A DNA stretch of 64,000 bases from Candidatus Poribacteria bacterium. GTDB lineage: Bacteria; Poribacteria; WGA-4E; WGA-3G. The stretch is from assembly GCA_022819945.1 (NCBI GenBank), contig JAJEGI010000013.1, positions 1 through 64,000 of the forward strand, written 5' to 3'. Positions 27,645 through 37,305 of the stretch are shown one piece after another. Below the pieces are notes generated by a model, which did not search any database, was not told where the DNA came from, and saw nothing but the letters and a program-made list of their open reading frames with translations. A program made the translations under genes and the position numbers. The stretch's first letter is position 1, and the number at the start of each line of letters is the position of its first letter.

Positions 27645-28790
27645 CTAATACTCCCGCTTATGCCAATCGTCTTCCCAAAGGTTGAACGAACCTTCACGAT
27701 ACGGATGTTCGGCAATAAGATCCTCATTCAATTCCATACCGAGTCCAGGGCCATCAGGCAGACTGAAATAACCGTCAATAACTTCCGGGCATCCTGTCGC
27801 CGCCTCTTTAACCCACGCCTCAGAAAAATCGTTGAAATGTTCCTGAATCTTGAAGTTTGTGGTGCAAGCAGCAAAGTGCAAGGCGGTCGCCGTAGAGACA
27901 GGTCCACCGACATTATGCGGTGCTACCGTCATATAGCACATATCCCCCATCGCTGCGATTTTCTTGGTCTCCAAAAAACCACCCGTCTGCGTGATGTCTG
28001 GCTGTAGTATATCCGCTGCTTGTAGGTTAATCAACTCACGATATTCATACTTATTATGGAGCCGCTCACCCGTAGCGACAGGGAGGTTAATCTTGTCAGC
28101 CGCTTTAGCAAGCGCGGCGATATTATCCGGCGGCACAGGTTCCTCAACCCAACTCGGCTGGAATTTCTCCAATTCCGCTGCAATCTCGATCGCCGTATAC
28201 GGACTAAATCGACCGTGCATCTCAACGAGGATCTCAACATCGGGACCAACAGCATCACGCACCGCTTCAACAAGTCCGACGGACTTCAACTTCTCCTCAT
28301 AAGAAAGCTCATAGTAGCCTGCACCGAACGGATCAAACTTCAGTGCCCGATACCCTTTTTCAAGCACCCTTTTCGCCGCAGCGTGGAATTCTTCAGGGGC
28401 ACGCTCAACGCGATACCAACCGTTAGCATACGCCTTAATCTTATCGCGACACGCACCACCGAGCAATCGGTAGACCGGTTGATTCAACGCCTTACCGATA
28501 ATATCCCAGCACGCAATCTCAATAACGCTAATACCCGTCGCAACGATTTCACCCGCGCGACCGTAGTCATCCCGAAATAGCCGTTGGTAGAGATCCTCTG
28601 TATTGAACGGATCGCTACCGATGACATGCCGCTTCTTCGCACCGTCAATATAAGCGACAAGCGCATCTGTCCGGTTGTTCATCCGCACTTCGCTGACACC
28701 CGTCAAACCTTCATCGGTCTCGACTTTGACAAAGGTTAAATTCCGCCAACTCGTCCCCATGACCAAAGTCTTAACATCTGTAATTTTCAT
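27645..28790 (-). CDS. Enolase-superfamily acid-sugar dehydratase (mandelate racemase group)
   Basis: 381 aa. Mandelate-racemase-type N-terminal capping domain followed by a barrel. Metal ligands appear as ILVEMHGRF, WVEEPVPPDN and VATGERLHN; a catalytic His is in VAPHNVGGPVS. The EMHGR block places a His next to the first metal ligand, as in galactonate-dehydratase-like enzymes rather than mandelate racemase. The family removes water from acid sugars such as D-galactonate or L-rhamnonate; the exact substrate is undetermined. It lies with a sulfatase and amidohydrolase genes, matching a sugar-scavenging lifestyle. Confidence 0.85.
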   Translation of the reverse strand: MKITDVKTLVMGTSWRNLTFVKVETDEGLTGVSEVRMNNRTDALVAYIDGAKKRHVIGSDPFNTEDLYQRLFRDDYGRAGEIVATGISVIEIACWDIIGKALNQPVYRLLGGACRDKIKAYANGWYRVERAPEEFHAAAKRVLEKGYRALKFDPFGAGYYELSYEEKLKSVGLVEAVRDAVGPDVEILVEMHGRFSPYTAIEIAAELEKFQPSWVEEPVPPDNIAALAKAADKINLPVATGERLHNKYEYRELINLQAADILQPDITQTGGFLETKKIAAMGDMCYMTVAPHNVGGPVSTATALHFAACTTNFKIQEHFNDFSEAWVKEAATGCPEVIDGYFSLPDGPGLGMELNEDLIAEHPYREGSFNLWEDDWHKREY

Positions 28791-28934
28791 CTTTTAAATT
28801 ATGGTCCTTTGCCTATCTGTCAGAACTGTGATTTATGTGATTTACTGATTTATGTGATTATGAGATTTCTATAATAATATTGAAAACGGTAAATCAGGAT
28901 AATCTGGTAATCATATAAATCCTGGTTCTGACTT

Positions 28935-29336
28935 TCATTGGATCTTTGGATTGAATTTTTTGTTGGTAAGCCTTTTAAATTCCAAACTGTTAGATCCAAA
29001 GTTTATTAACAAACCTACTTCCAGATTATAAGCCTCCAGATAATTGATAGCCTGCGCCAGATGGACATCTTTCAATTGAATGAGGGCTTTCAATTCAACA
29101 GAAATACAGTTCTCCACTAAGAAATCGACTCTTCTGGTTCCTATCCGCTGTGTTTTGTAGTAAATAGGCATCTCCAATTCGCGCACAAAAGAAATACCCT
29201 GATCCGCCATCTCTATCTCTAAGGCCCTTTGATAGATAACCTCTTGAAACCCATTTCTTAGAGTAGAATGCACGCTCATCGCACATCTGATTATCTTTCC
29301 TGTCAATTCTGAATATTTGTATCTCTTATCTACCAC
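28935..29336 (-). CDS. GxxExxY protein, nuclease-like
   Basis: 133 aa. The family motif GFQEVIYQRALEIEM is complete. The second conserved block, TRRVDFLVENCISVELKAL, gives the D-x(n)-E-x-K arrangement of PD-(D/E)XK nucleases. GxxExxY proteins are small, widely scattered proteins of environmental genomes, often linked to intergenic repeats. Here the gene lies in a cassette with GTCAGAA-type inverted repeats. The start ATG 29336 overlaps the DUF805 stop by seven bases, so the pair is co-translated. Function is not established. Confidence 0.85.
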   Translation of the reverse strand: MVDKRYKYSELTGKIIRCAMSVHSTLRNGFQEVIYQRALEIEMADQGISFVRELEMPIYYKTQRIGTRRVDFLVENCISVELKALIQLKDVHLAQAINYLEAYNLEVGLLINFGSNSLEFKRLTNKKFNPKIQ

Positions 29337-29722
29337 GTTAACCCTTCCGTCGTGAATGATTTCAGGTCTCTGGAGTCACCATACTTATTCTCGCCATCTG
29401 TGCCTTTGAAAAAACCACAAACGATGAGTATGTAGAAAACCCCGAAAGTCGGGATCAGCCCCCAAAGCCCTTTCCAGCCGGAACGTTTTGTATCATGCAA
29501 TCTTTTGACTGTCGCCACAATCATGGCATATAGCAAGCCAACGCCGCTGAGTAGCGACCACAATAAGAATATATTGAGAATTACCCCATCCGGACGGATC
29601 ACAGCGTGCAGAGAAACTCCCAAAATCTGATAAAGGAGAAGAAAAACCCAAACAAGCCACCACCCTGCGCGGTTGATTCTGCCTGTCGGCGAGAAACAGA
29701 TATATAGAAAATACTTCAACAC
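29330..29722 (-). CDS. DUF805 membrane protein
   Basis: 130 aa. Matches DUF805: FSPTGRINRAGWWLVWVFLL at the start, a Lys-Arg-Leu-His-Asp motif (VKRLHDTKRSGWKGLWGLIP) in the middle and GTDGENKYGDS at the end. Three or four membrane helices are visible. The family is a common small inner-membrane protein, sometimes related to prophage or stress genes, with no known biochemical role. It precedes and overlaps the GxxExxY gene inside the inverted-repeat cassette. Confidence 0.9.
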   Translation of the reverse strand: MLKYFLYICFSPTGRINRAGWWLVWVFLLLYQILGVSLHAVIRPDGVILNIFLLWSLLSGVGLLYAMIVATVKRLHDTKRSGWKGLWGLIPTFGVFYILIVCGFFKGTDGENKYGDSRDLKSFTTEGLTW

Positions 29723-29743
29723 TTTTTTCCTGTGTTGCCTCCT

Positions 29744-29947
29744 TCATTGGAGAACTTTGCGTTCTATGTGAAACCGTTGATCGTAGTCCATACAGTGGTA
29801 GGGTGAATCCTCCCCGATGATCTCTTGGTAGTGTGCTGTAGGATGCCGTCAAACATTGTAGAACTGATAATGCGGATCTAACCCGGTATCTACAAGTAAG
29901 ATATTGCACGCCTTGCCCCACAACGAAACATCTCCACCGTGGTGATG
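29744..29947 (-). pseudogene. Decayed coding fragment
   Basis: One minus-strand frame reads as coherent protein: HHHGGDVSLWGKACN, then ILLVDTGLDPHYQFYNV, one stop (29849-29851), then RHPTAHYQEIIGEDSPYH and CMDYDQRFHIERKVLQ before a final stop. The frame closes at a stop upstream too. The residue pattern is more protein-like than chance, but I do not recognise the family. It is probably the end of a broken gene brought in with the cassette. Confidence 0.35.
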
Positions 29948-30069
29948 CGATCAGCTGGTGATAGCGTCGATCGGAACCGGGATTCATGGGACTATCTGAC
30001 TTACATCACACGAATCTCTCAATCACATAAATCAATAAATCACATAAATCACAGTTCTGACTTTTCTTA

Positions 30070-31434
30070 TTAACTTCTCGCTTCCGCTTCAGACACACTC
30101 CGTTGTCCACTCCGTTGTGTCGGTGCCGGTTCGACTGTTGGTGCCTCTTCGCCTGCCTCCAGCATCCGCCGAATGAGCCGTTCCCGCATCACCTCTGTAA
30201 CAGGTTCATGCGATTGAAGTCCAATCAGATTCCGTAACTCATAAGGATCTGCCTGAAGATCATAAAGGTATTGTTCCACATACCGATCTGAACCCGCATC
30301 TCTGCCACCACCCTTATTGGGGGCATCTACACCGTATTTCCAACGGTGTGTCCGCACCGCGCGCCCGACTTGTGCCTCACTAATTTGGACGAAAACCTCT
30401 TCTGGCCAATCGTCTGTTTCACCGCGTACCAGCGGCATAATAGACCTACCTTGCATCTCAGCAGGTACTTCCAACCCCGCTGCATCAAGGAGCGTCGGTG
30501 GTAAATCAACAAGACTCACAAGTTCTTGAAGCTGTCCACCGCCGATGAACTCGGCACCATGAAACGCTGTCGGCACACGGATAGAACTCTCGTGGCATGA
30601 GCGTTTGTATTCGCTATTACGGGTTTTAAAATGACACCCATGGTCAGAGGTAAAAAGAATAATCGTATTATCGAGCAGCTGGAGACTCTTGAGCGCATCT
30701 AAAAGCCTACCGAGTGCTTCGTCCAACCTTTTCACCATACCGTAATAGCCGCCTAAGTGCTGGTGTGTCGAGCCACCCAGCGCGGCAAGATCCGGCGGTA
30801 TCCATTTCCCCGTATACCGTTCCCGATACCCGTCCGGCGGCGGATAATCGTCCAGATGGTTTTGGTGGTGCGGTTCAATGTATGACGTAAAAAGATAAAA
30901 AGGCTCGCTTTGGTGCCGGTCAACGTAGCGTATTACCGCATCGGTGAGCGCGTCTACACGATAGCCGGGGAGATCAACGGGTTGATTGTCATTATCGTAG
31001 AGTGTCGTTTGATACGCATCAGACGTGAACTCAAGAACATTAGATGCTAACCAATAATCATACCCACCGCGATGCTCCGCTGGCACCGGTCCCGGGCCCG
31101 TACCACCGCTATAGAGGTGCCACTTACCGATGTATCCAGTAGCATAGCCTGCCTCACCGAAGTGGTGTGCAAGGGTCTTGAGGTTTGGTGATAGCGGAAT
31201 ACCATTTCGGAAACATCCCGTCCGCGTGGCGTATAATCCGGTTTGTAGGCACGAGCGCGCGGGCCCACAGACGGGTTGACATGTAAACGAGCGGCGGACA
31301 TGTGTGCCCTGCTGTGCCATCCGATCAAAGTTCGGTGTCAAGTCGAGCGGATTGCCGTGCAAGCCGGACGTATCCCACCGCTGCTGATCGGTAAAAAAGA
31401 CGATAACATTCGGTTGATTTGAATCTTGTGGCAT
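30070..31434 (-). CDS. Sulfatase
   Basis: 454 aa. Opens with NVIVFFTDQQRWDTSG, which carries the metal-binding Asp residues. Cys56-x-Pro58-x-Arg60 (PVCGPARS) is the site modified to formylglycine, the catalytic residue. Further blocks are IGKWHLYSGG, LFTSDHGCHF and RVPTAFHG. No signal peptide is evident, so the protein may be cytoplasmic or exported by another route. The family removes sulfate from sulfated glycans, in keeping with a marine or host-mucus glycan diet. No formylglycine-generating enzyme is seen in the window. A promoter lies at 31473-31501. Confidence 0.9.
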   Translation of the reverse strand: MPQDSNQPNVIVFFTDQQRWDTSGLHGNPLDLTPNFDRMAQQGTHVRRSFTCQPVCGPARSCLQTGLYATRTGCFRNGIPLSPNLKTLAHHFGEAGYATGYIGKWHLYSGGTGPGPVPAEHRGGYDYWLASNVLEFTSDAYQTTLYDNDNQPVDLPGYRVDALTDAVIRYVDRHQSEPFYLFTSYIEPHHQNHLDDYPPPDGYRERYTGKWIPPDLAALGGSTHQHLGGYYGMVKRLDEALGRLLDALKSLQLLDNTIILFTSDHGCHFKTRNSEYKRSCHESSIRVPTAFHGAEFIGGGQLQELVSLVDLPPTLLDAAGLEVPAEMQGRSIMPLVRGETDDWPEEVFVQISEAQVGRAVRTHRWKYGVDAPNKGGGRDAGSDRYVEQYLYDLQADPYELRNLIGLQSHEPVTEVMRERLIRRMLEAGEEAPTVEPAPTQRSGQRSVSEAEARS

Positions 31435-31472
31435 ATCTCTATTTTCCTCTCTATTCAGATTTGGCTGCTCTC

Positions 31473-31501
31473 ATTTTATGGGATTTTCAGACAGGTGTCA
31501 A
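31473..31501 (-). promoter_or_regulatory. Sigma-70-type promoter of the sulfatase
   Basis: On the minus strand TTGACA, 17-bp spacer, TAAAAT, about 35 nt before the sulfatase start. Confidence 0.7.
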
Positions 31502-31982
31502 GCAGAAAATTTCGATGCGGAGAGCCGGACTATTTGGTTTTCCGTTTTTTAGCCCAATTTTAGACACCCTGATTGCCGTTGTCGCGCATCCTCATGTTGA
31601 TTTGTGCCGATTTTAGCAAATTTTGGGAGGGCTGTCAGGAAGAAATGTTATAATGCCTCATACATACAATTTCATTCGAGGAGACGCTATTGCGCAGGGA
31701 TATATCTATTCAACATATAACTTATAGTTAAATATCCAAAAGTAATATTAAGCCAATTCTGTAATTTTTTTTTATATTTTAACAATGATGTCCTGTTGTG
31801 GTAGACTCAAAAAACCTTGCTATTATTGACTTTTTCTCATATTAAAAAACTTGACTAAAAAAAAATATGTGTTAATATATATTATTAACTTTGTTGTGTG
31901 ATATTATATTATGTTATATTAAACAGAAACAGAAAGTCCTGAATCTTACAGGAACCGAGGTTTCATATCTTCGTTTTTTCTT
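31502..31982. other. Intergenic region, A+T-rich in its second half
   Basis: About 480 bases. From about 31690 it is almost purely A and T, with runs of A and T and TATATT steps, unlike its surroundings. It contains the candidate promoter at 31851 but no open frame of note. Confidence 0.6.
31851..31878 (+). promoter_or_regulatory. Candidate promoter of the 1130-aa gene
   Basis: TTGACT, 16-bp spacer, TAATAT, about 105 nt before the start codon. A second TTGACT at 31826 precedes it, like the pair before 22344. Confidence 0.4.
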
Positions 31983-34900
31983 ATGAACGCTTTGAATAAT
32001 CTTATTGAACGTTGCCACGAACGGCGCGAAAAACCACTTCGGCAGCGGAAGACAGTGGTAATGCCTGCCTTGTATAATAATAAGGGATATCCTTATCAGA
32101 TAACGGTCTATTGCGCACAGAGGTACCGTGTACTGCTCGCTGACTTAGAGCAGGCGAACGTCTCCTTTATGCCGATAGGACACGCACCCGATAATGATCG
32201 CGGTCCAGGAAACTTTGGCGGTAAACGGTTCTTAAGCCCTCAAAAAGCACAAGACTGGGGAATAAGACGATGGCACGCCTCTTGGGGGATTCAGGTGTAT
32301 ACCGGAACCCCATCTGCGCACGATAGGGCACAATGGCACGACATTGAGTTTAAATATGAAGTTATTTCTGCCGCACCTGATGCTGCCGCCCTTTGTATTG
32401 AGGCACTCGTCAACGCCATAGAAAATCCACTCTTGACACTGACAAAATCTGGCGGACTGCGCTTCTCTTGCAGAGTCCCAGATTACCTCCATCCGAATAC
32501 CGAGAACGCGAAGCAATATATCTATAAACACACCCCGACCCCGGAAAATCCAAACCAACGAGAGGCTTACCTTCAAGTCTCTGCGGAAGGCGGATACAGC
32601 CCGTGGGATGCACGCTACGAGATCCTGCTTGGAAATCTCTTAGATCCACCTGTGGTTGCGAAAGAAGTCCTTTTTGCCCCTATTGATGCCCTACGTGCTG
32701 AACTTCACGAACCTATGCCTCATGAAATCGAACGAAATCAGGCTGTTGACAATGTACCACTATCTCTCGGTTCAGATAAGCTTGATCTCGCAAAAACGGC
32801 GTTCGTAAACCGCGGTTTTTCTTATGTCGGACAAGAAAACGATTTCTACCACTGGCGGCAACCTGACAGCACTGTTGGCAACGAACACGTCCTGCTCTGG
32901 GAAGCTAATGGAACTGTGTGGGTACGCGCAACCACATCTGATACTGGGTTTCCAACGGAAGCCACTCCAATTACTGAAATCTGGAACAATACCGGTATTC
33001 TACCACCGACATTTGAACCTGAGTTACTTGTGTCCGATAGGATATTCGCCGTGCGAGCAGGAAAACTTAGCCCGTTAGCAATAAAACGTCCACCCCCGGT
33101 GCTGCACAAATCGGAAAACGTGGATGAGCCGTCTGAAACACCTGAAAAGAATGCTGATCAGATACAGCGTATTTTTCATGGAACTGCACGAATCCTCGGA
33201 CTTCCTACCGAGAAAAGTTTGGGAAAAAGTCGTCAAATAGAATCTTATGTTTCTGACGGCGGCACAACCTCTTTAAGCGTGCCAACCCCCAGATTGGTAG
33301 AGAAAGTAGATAGACGCTATCGAAGACGAAACATGCCGTCGCCTGTTTGTTGGAAACCTCGGACGCACCTCTGGGAACACGTGAAAGAGATACCTATTGA
33401 TGTGCGTATGGAAAACCCCTTTCAACACGGAAACGTCTGTGAGGATGCCGAACGGTGCGACGCTCTCGAAAAAAAGGGTGGGAATCCAAACGAGAGTATC
33501 TGCCCGCAGTGTCCCGTCTATACCGAGTGTCAGCAACGCGGATATTTATCACAACCCACCGCGTTGCAACGCGCCAAGGCACAGATATTGGCGATCCCCC
33601 AACTATTTTTCAATCCGCAGGACGCGGAATTGACGGAAGCAATTATTGAACAAGTAGATGAGACAGAGAGGCTTTGCATTATCGGCAGACCCAAGGAATA
33701 TAACTTGTTTCCCAAATGTGAACTGCCAAGAAACTTGTTTGAGGAATGGAGTGTAAACTGGAGCGGTTGTGCTTTGGGAAATTTTACCAAGGCTTTACTG
33801 CATGCAGTAGAAATTAAAGATATACCACATGCCGCCGCTGTCAAACGGATTCGGACGGTGGTCCAATCGTTTGAATGGCAAGAAGAATCGCTCATCAGAC
33901 AGATGTGTCAGGTGAATGTCCGAGGCAAGGTAGTAGAGCGCAGGACGGTTGATCCCGAAACTGGAGAACTATTGGCACGCTTTACCATTGAATTTGAGAC
34001 AGGTGTTTCTGCCCATATCCCGTTGGATCATAATGCCGCAGATAGACTCTCAGTAAACGGGTTGCCACTTTTTCAACTCGCTTCCTTTGCAATCAATGAA
34101 GACATGAAAATCCTAATGTCAATGGCACAAGCTACCCGTTTGGGCATCTTGAATACGGAAACTGTGGAGAGCATTCAGACATTCCCAACAGTCTGTCGAA
34201 ATCCTAACTGGACGTATTGGCATCAGCTCAAGCGTTTTTTCACGCATTACACGCGCGATGCCGATGCCCCTATACGTTGGAATGAAAAAAAACTGAGGTT
34301 CTGGGTGCCGCCAGTCCTCCATCCGAGCGTCAAACGTCTTGTGTTAACATCCCCAATTCTCCCCGAGCAGTACCTACACAGGGTCTTCCCAGATGAGGAA
34401 ATTCAGATAAGTCGGACCGAACCGACAGCATGGGGTGAAGGAAATCAAGTCTTCCAGATTCGCACGGGTATCTATCCCAGGCAAACAATCTTAGGATACA
34501 ACGTCAGTGGGGATGTTATCGGTATCTCTAAAATAGGACAACGCTTTTTTGCGGGTATCCGAGCGGAAATTGAACGGGATCCAAACGTTAAACATGCAAT
34601 TATCACCTATAAGTCAGTCGCCGCACGATTAGAGGATATCGCAGAAAAGGAAAACGTCTCTTTTGTGACCAGTTTCAAAAGTGAGAAAGGACTGAGGGAC
34701 GCTTTTAAAGAGGGACAGATCATTTGGATAGTCGGTACACCAACGCTGCAACCAACCTGCGTTTGGAAGCGCGCACAGATTTTGTTTGGAAATGATGCGG
34801 AACCCCTCTCTTATGAGGAAGAAACGGAGGCTGGGCGCTATAAAGATGAACGGGTCCAGAGCGTTTATGAACAAGAAATTGTTCGCCAACTCACACAAAC

Positions 34901-35375
34901 TGTTCTACGCACAGGATTGAGTCGATGGACTGACAGGAAGGTTGTATTAATCTCAAGTTTGGCACTACCCGGCATCACAGACAGACCCGAAACCCTCCTT
35001 TTTGACTGGGAAGATTTTGAGGTCGCTGATGGGTTAGACAAGCTTTCTGAAGTGATCGCTACGCGCGAGCACTTTGAAGCAGAGCGGGACAGCCTAACTG
35101 TTGAATCCAGCAGGGAAGAAGTGGAACGCATCCTCGGATGCTCCTCAAGGCAGGCGAATCGAGTGTTGAGAGCGTTTAGGGGGGGCGCGCCCCTACGTGT
35201 CCCCTTTCGAATACAAATCCTCACTATGCTTGCTGAGGGTGAGAAGAGAACAGCAGAACTGATTGCGTCTATTGATGGGCATCCAAAAGCCGTAAAAAAT
35301 GAACTTAAGCGACTTGTAGATGCCGGTGAAATTGTGAGAGTCCGATGGGGACTGTATGCCCTGCCACGGGTATAA
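31983..35375 (+). CDS. Large helicase-like protein with Cys cluster, probably inactive
   Basis: 1130 aa. No family recognised with certainty. Residues 486, 492, 507, 510 and 516 are Cys (CEDAERC and CPQCPVYTEC), spaced like the iron-sulfur domain of XPD/DinG-type helicases. Around residues 593-603 (WSGCALGNFTKAL) the phosphate-binding loop of such helicases would be expected, but G-K-T/S is absent. The DEAH-like site near LCIIGRPKEYN is also lost. The region 860-1030 (HAIITYKSVAARLEDIAE, then IIWIVGTPTLQP) resembles the second helicase domain. The end is a winged-helix (ILTMLAEGEKRTAELIAS, LVDAGEIVRVRWGLYALP). No ribosome site precedes ATG 31983. It faces a SNF2 helicase 40 bases away. Confidence 0.65.
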   Translation: MNALNNLIERCHERREKPLRQRKTVVMPALYNNKGYPYQITVYCAQRYRVLLADLEQANVSFMPIGHAPDNDRGPGNFGGKRFLSPQKAQDWGIRRWHASWGIQVYTGTPSAHDRAQWHDIEFKYEVISAAPDAAALCIEALVNAIENPLLTLTKSGGLRFSCRVPDYLHPNTENAKQYIYKHTPTPENPNQREAYLQVSAEGGYSPWDARYEILLGNLLDPPVVAKEVLFAPIDALRAELHEPMPHEIERNQAVDNVPLSLGSDKLDLAKTAFVNRGFSYVGQENDFYHWRQPDSTVGNEHVLLWEANGTVWVRATTSDTGFPTEATPITEIWNNTGILPPTFEPELLVSDRIFAVRAGKLSPLAIKRPPPVLHKSENVDEPSETPEKNADQIQRIFHGTARILGLPTEKSLGKSRQIESYVSDGGTTSLSVPTPRLVEKVDRRYRRRNMPSPVCWKPRTHLWEHVKEIPIDVRMENPFQHGNVCEDAERCDALEKKGGNPNESICPQCPVYTECQQRGYLSQPTALQRAKAQILAIPQLFFNPQDAELTEAIIEQVDETERLCIIGRPKEYNLFPKCELPRNLFEEWSVNWSGCALGNFTKALLHAVEIKDIPHAAAVKRIRTVVQSFEWQEESLIRQMCQVNVRGKVVERRTVDPETGELLARFTIEFETGVSAHIPLDHNAADRLSVNGLPLFQLASFAINEDMKILMSMAQATRLGILNTETVESIQTFPTVCRNPNWTYWHQLKRFFTHYTRDADAPIRWNEKKLRFWVPPVLHPSVKRLVLTSPILPEQYLHRVFPDEEIQISRTEPTAWGEGNQVFQIRTGIYPRQTILGYNVSGDVIGISKIGQRFFAGIRAEIERDPNVKHAIITYKSVAARLEDIAEKENVSFVTSFKSEKGLRDAFKEGQIIWIVGTPTLQPTCVWKRAQILFGNDAEPLSYEEETEAGRYKDERVQSVYEQEIVRQLTQTVLRTGLSRWTDRKVVLISSLALPGITDRPETLLFDWEDFEVADGLDKLSEVIATREHFEAERDSLTVESSREEVERILGCSSRQANRVLRAFRGGAPLRVPFRIQILTMLAEGEKRTAELIASIDGHPKAVKNELKRLVDAGEIVRVRWGLYALPRV

Positions 35376-35415
35376 TAGGCATTTCCGTGTGTACGGCTAA
35401 TCGGCGAACGCGCAT

Positions 35416-37242
35416 CTAATCCGCGGAAACTTTCTTGTAACCTTTCGGCAAAGGGGTCCCCGCAACGAGCGCAGATTTCAGTGGACGGACGTGTCGGCAA
35501 CTGCCACGGTGCGTGAAACCCGGGCAATCGCAAGTTACATCAGCACCGACAACTTCCAGTGTATAAAACTTGCCCTTTTGCGATGAACTCTCGGCATGAT
35601 AGACGCTCCGTTCAGGACCCGCAAGGACTTCCGCCAAAGTACGGATGGCTTCTTCGGAGTACGGACGCAGCTGCGCGCGCGTCGCTTCCTGGAGGTGTGA
35701 GGCGTTTTCTTCAAGGTAGACATCTCCAGCTTTCTGAAGCACATCATGGAGTTCGGATGCTTTCAGTTCGGCTGTTTCGACAGATAAAGCATTCATCATC
35801 CGTTTGAGTTCGCTGAGGACATCTAACGCCAAGGCAGCCTCGCCATCCGGCACCAAAATTGATCCTTCAACGATGGAATCCATCAACGCTGCTTTGGTTT
35901 CTAAGACCGTCTTGACAAACGAATCAACAGTGCCAGTCGCGATCATATAGGTGACATTGACAGTCCCCGTCTGACCGATACGATACGCGCGATCTTCTGC
36001 CTGCCAGTGATTAGCAGGCACCCAATCTAAGTCGTTAAAAACGATTTGGCGCGCCGCAGTGAGATTTATACCAACACCTGCTATGTGCATGTTGGCTACG
36101 AAAATTCTAATGTCGTCATCGTTTTGAAAGCGATCAACCCTGTTCTGTCTCTCATGGACAGGCACTTCACCGGAAACATAAACCGCTCGGTCCTTGAAAT
36201 GCCTCTGGAAACGCTGCATCGTATTGAGGAAGGATGTGAAAATAATTACTTTTTCACCTTGTTCCAACGCATTTTCCACAAATTTAATGGTGTGACGGCA
36301 TTTGACAAATGCAATCGCTCGACGTACCTGGGTTATCCTACCCATCCCAGTTCCCAAATCTGTAGTATCTATTGAATCATCTAATTCATCGCGGCGTTCT
36401 GATGATAGACCCGCGGATTCTGGTATCCCATCAATGGCTTCAGGCGTGTCAAATTTTGATATAAACTCCTGGACTAATCGATTAAAGTGCTGGATAGCGT
36501 AAGGGTGCAATTCGACATCCATCCATGTTCGCATTTTAGGCGGAAGATCTAACACCTCATCTTTTCTACGACGCAGCATAACACCGTGTAGCTGCACAGT
36601 CAATTCTTCGATGTTACTTGCACCATCTGCCACCAACCCAAAATCGCCTTGATACGCATCACAATAACGTTTGGCAAAACTGAGGAAACTCTTTCCAAGC
36701 GAATGACCCAGAATCTGCAACAGCGGAAAAAGGTCACGGGGACGACTTGTCATTGGCGTACCGGTTAACGCATGGACGACAGGGTCACGCTTAATCTCTT
36801 TAACCAGTTTTGACGCGTTTTGACTTCGCTGACTCTGATAATTTTTTAGATAATGTGCTTCGTCAAAAACAACGCCTTTCCAGTCGAACGCAAGGAGTTG
36901 ATCAAGGTTTTTACCGAGAATTTCATAGTTGATAATAATCCAACCGCAATGATTTGTAGGTGGGAGCGGTGCAGGACCAACAATCGCAGGTTCGGCATCT
37001 GGGAAAACGATTTCAATTTCGCGCGCCCAGTTGCGTTTGATAGAGGCAGGACAAATCACAAGATAAGGACCTTCCGCTTCCGCTTCAACCATAGCAATAA
37101 CTGACTGACGCGTCTTGCCGAGTCCCATATCATCCGCAAGAAGCGCGCGACGACGACCCAGCAGAAAGGCGATACCTTCTATTTGATGCGGATACAACCC
37201 TTCGGCGATCTCTTCAGCACGCGTGAGGCTGGATTCAGGCAT
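35416..37242 (-). CDS. SNF2-family helicase with SWIM zinc finger
   Basis: 608 aa. ATG 37242 is chosen: AAAGGAAC lies 5 nt upstream. Helicase motifs are complete: Walker A GLGKT (40-44), DEAH (127-130), LTGTPM, VYVSGEVPVHERQNRVDRF, NMHIAGVGINLTAA and QAEDRAYRIGQ. The C-terminus has CDCPGFTHRGSCRHV at 571-585, a SWIM zinc finger (C-x-C-x(n)-C-x-H). This design matches bacterial SMARCAL1/HARP-like enzymes that remodel DNA or nucleoprotein. It ends convergent with the 1130-aa gene, and 63 bases separate it from a VWA gene upstream on the same strand. Confidence 0.9.
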   Translation of the reverse strand: MPESSLTRAEEIAEGLYPHQIEGIAFLLGRRRALLADDMGLGKTRQSVIAMVEAEAEGPYLVICPASIKRNWAREIEIVFPDAEPAIVGPAPLPPTNHCGWIIINYEILGKNLDQLLAFDWKGVVFDEAHYLKNYQSQRSQNASKLVKEIKRDPVVHALTGTPMTSRPRDLFPLLQILGHSLGKSFLSFAKRYCDAYQGDFGLVADGASNIEELTVQLHGVMLRRRKDEVLDLPPKMRTWMDVELHPYAIQHFNRLVQEFISKFDTPEAIDGIPESAGLSSERRDELDDSIDTTDLGTGMGRITQVRRAIAFVKCRHTIKFVENALEQGEKVIIFTSFLNTMQRFQRHFKDRAVYVSGEVPVHERQNRVDRFQNDDDIRIFVANMHIAGVGINLTAARQIVFNDLDWVPANHWQAEDRAYRIGQTGTVNVTYMIATGTVDSFVKTVLETKAALMDSIVEGSILVPDGEAALALDVLSELKRMMNALSVETAELKASELHDVLQKAGDVYLEENASHLQEATRAQLRPYSEEAIRTLAEVLAGPERSVYHAESSSQKGKFYTLEVVGADVTCDCPGFTHRGSCRHVRPLKSALVAGTPLPKGYKKVSAD

Positions 37243-37305
37243 GCGAGTTCCTTTTTTCTCCATCTGTTTTGTAGAGGTGCTTTCGGACACCGACACCAAA
37301 TATCT

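Larger units (their letters stand above)
28819..30061. mobile_element. Cassette bounded by 40-bp inverted repeats
   Basis: GTCAGAACTGTGATTTATGT and the following 20 bases (28819-28858) recur as a reverse complement at 30022-30061 with one difference in 40. Between them lie the GxxExxY and DUF805 genes and a decayed coding fragment. An inner, imperfect arm ends with GGTTCTGAC at 28932. No transposase is present, so it may be moved by an enzyme elsewhere. Confidence 0.7.

Noticed and set aside
29493..29987. 164-codon minus-strand frame over DUF805
   Set aside because: Overlaps DUF805 in another frame; a better coding frame is the decayed fragment at 29744-29947.
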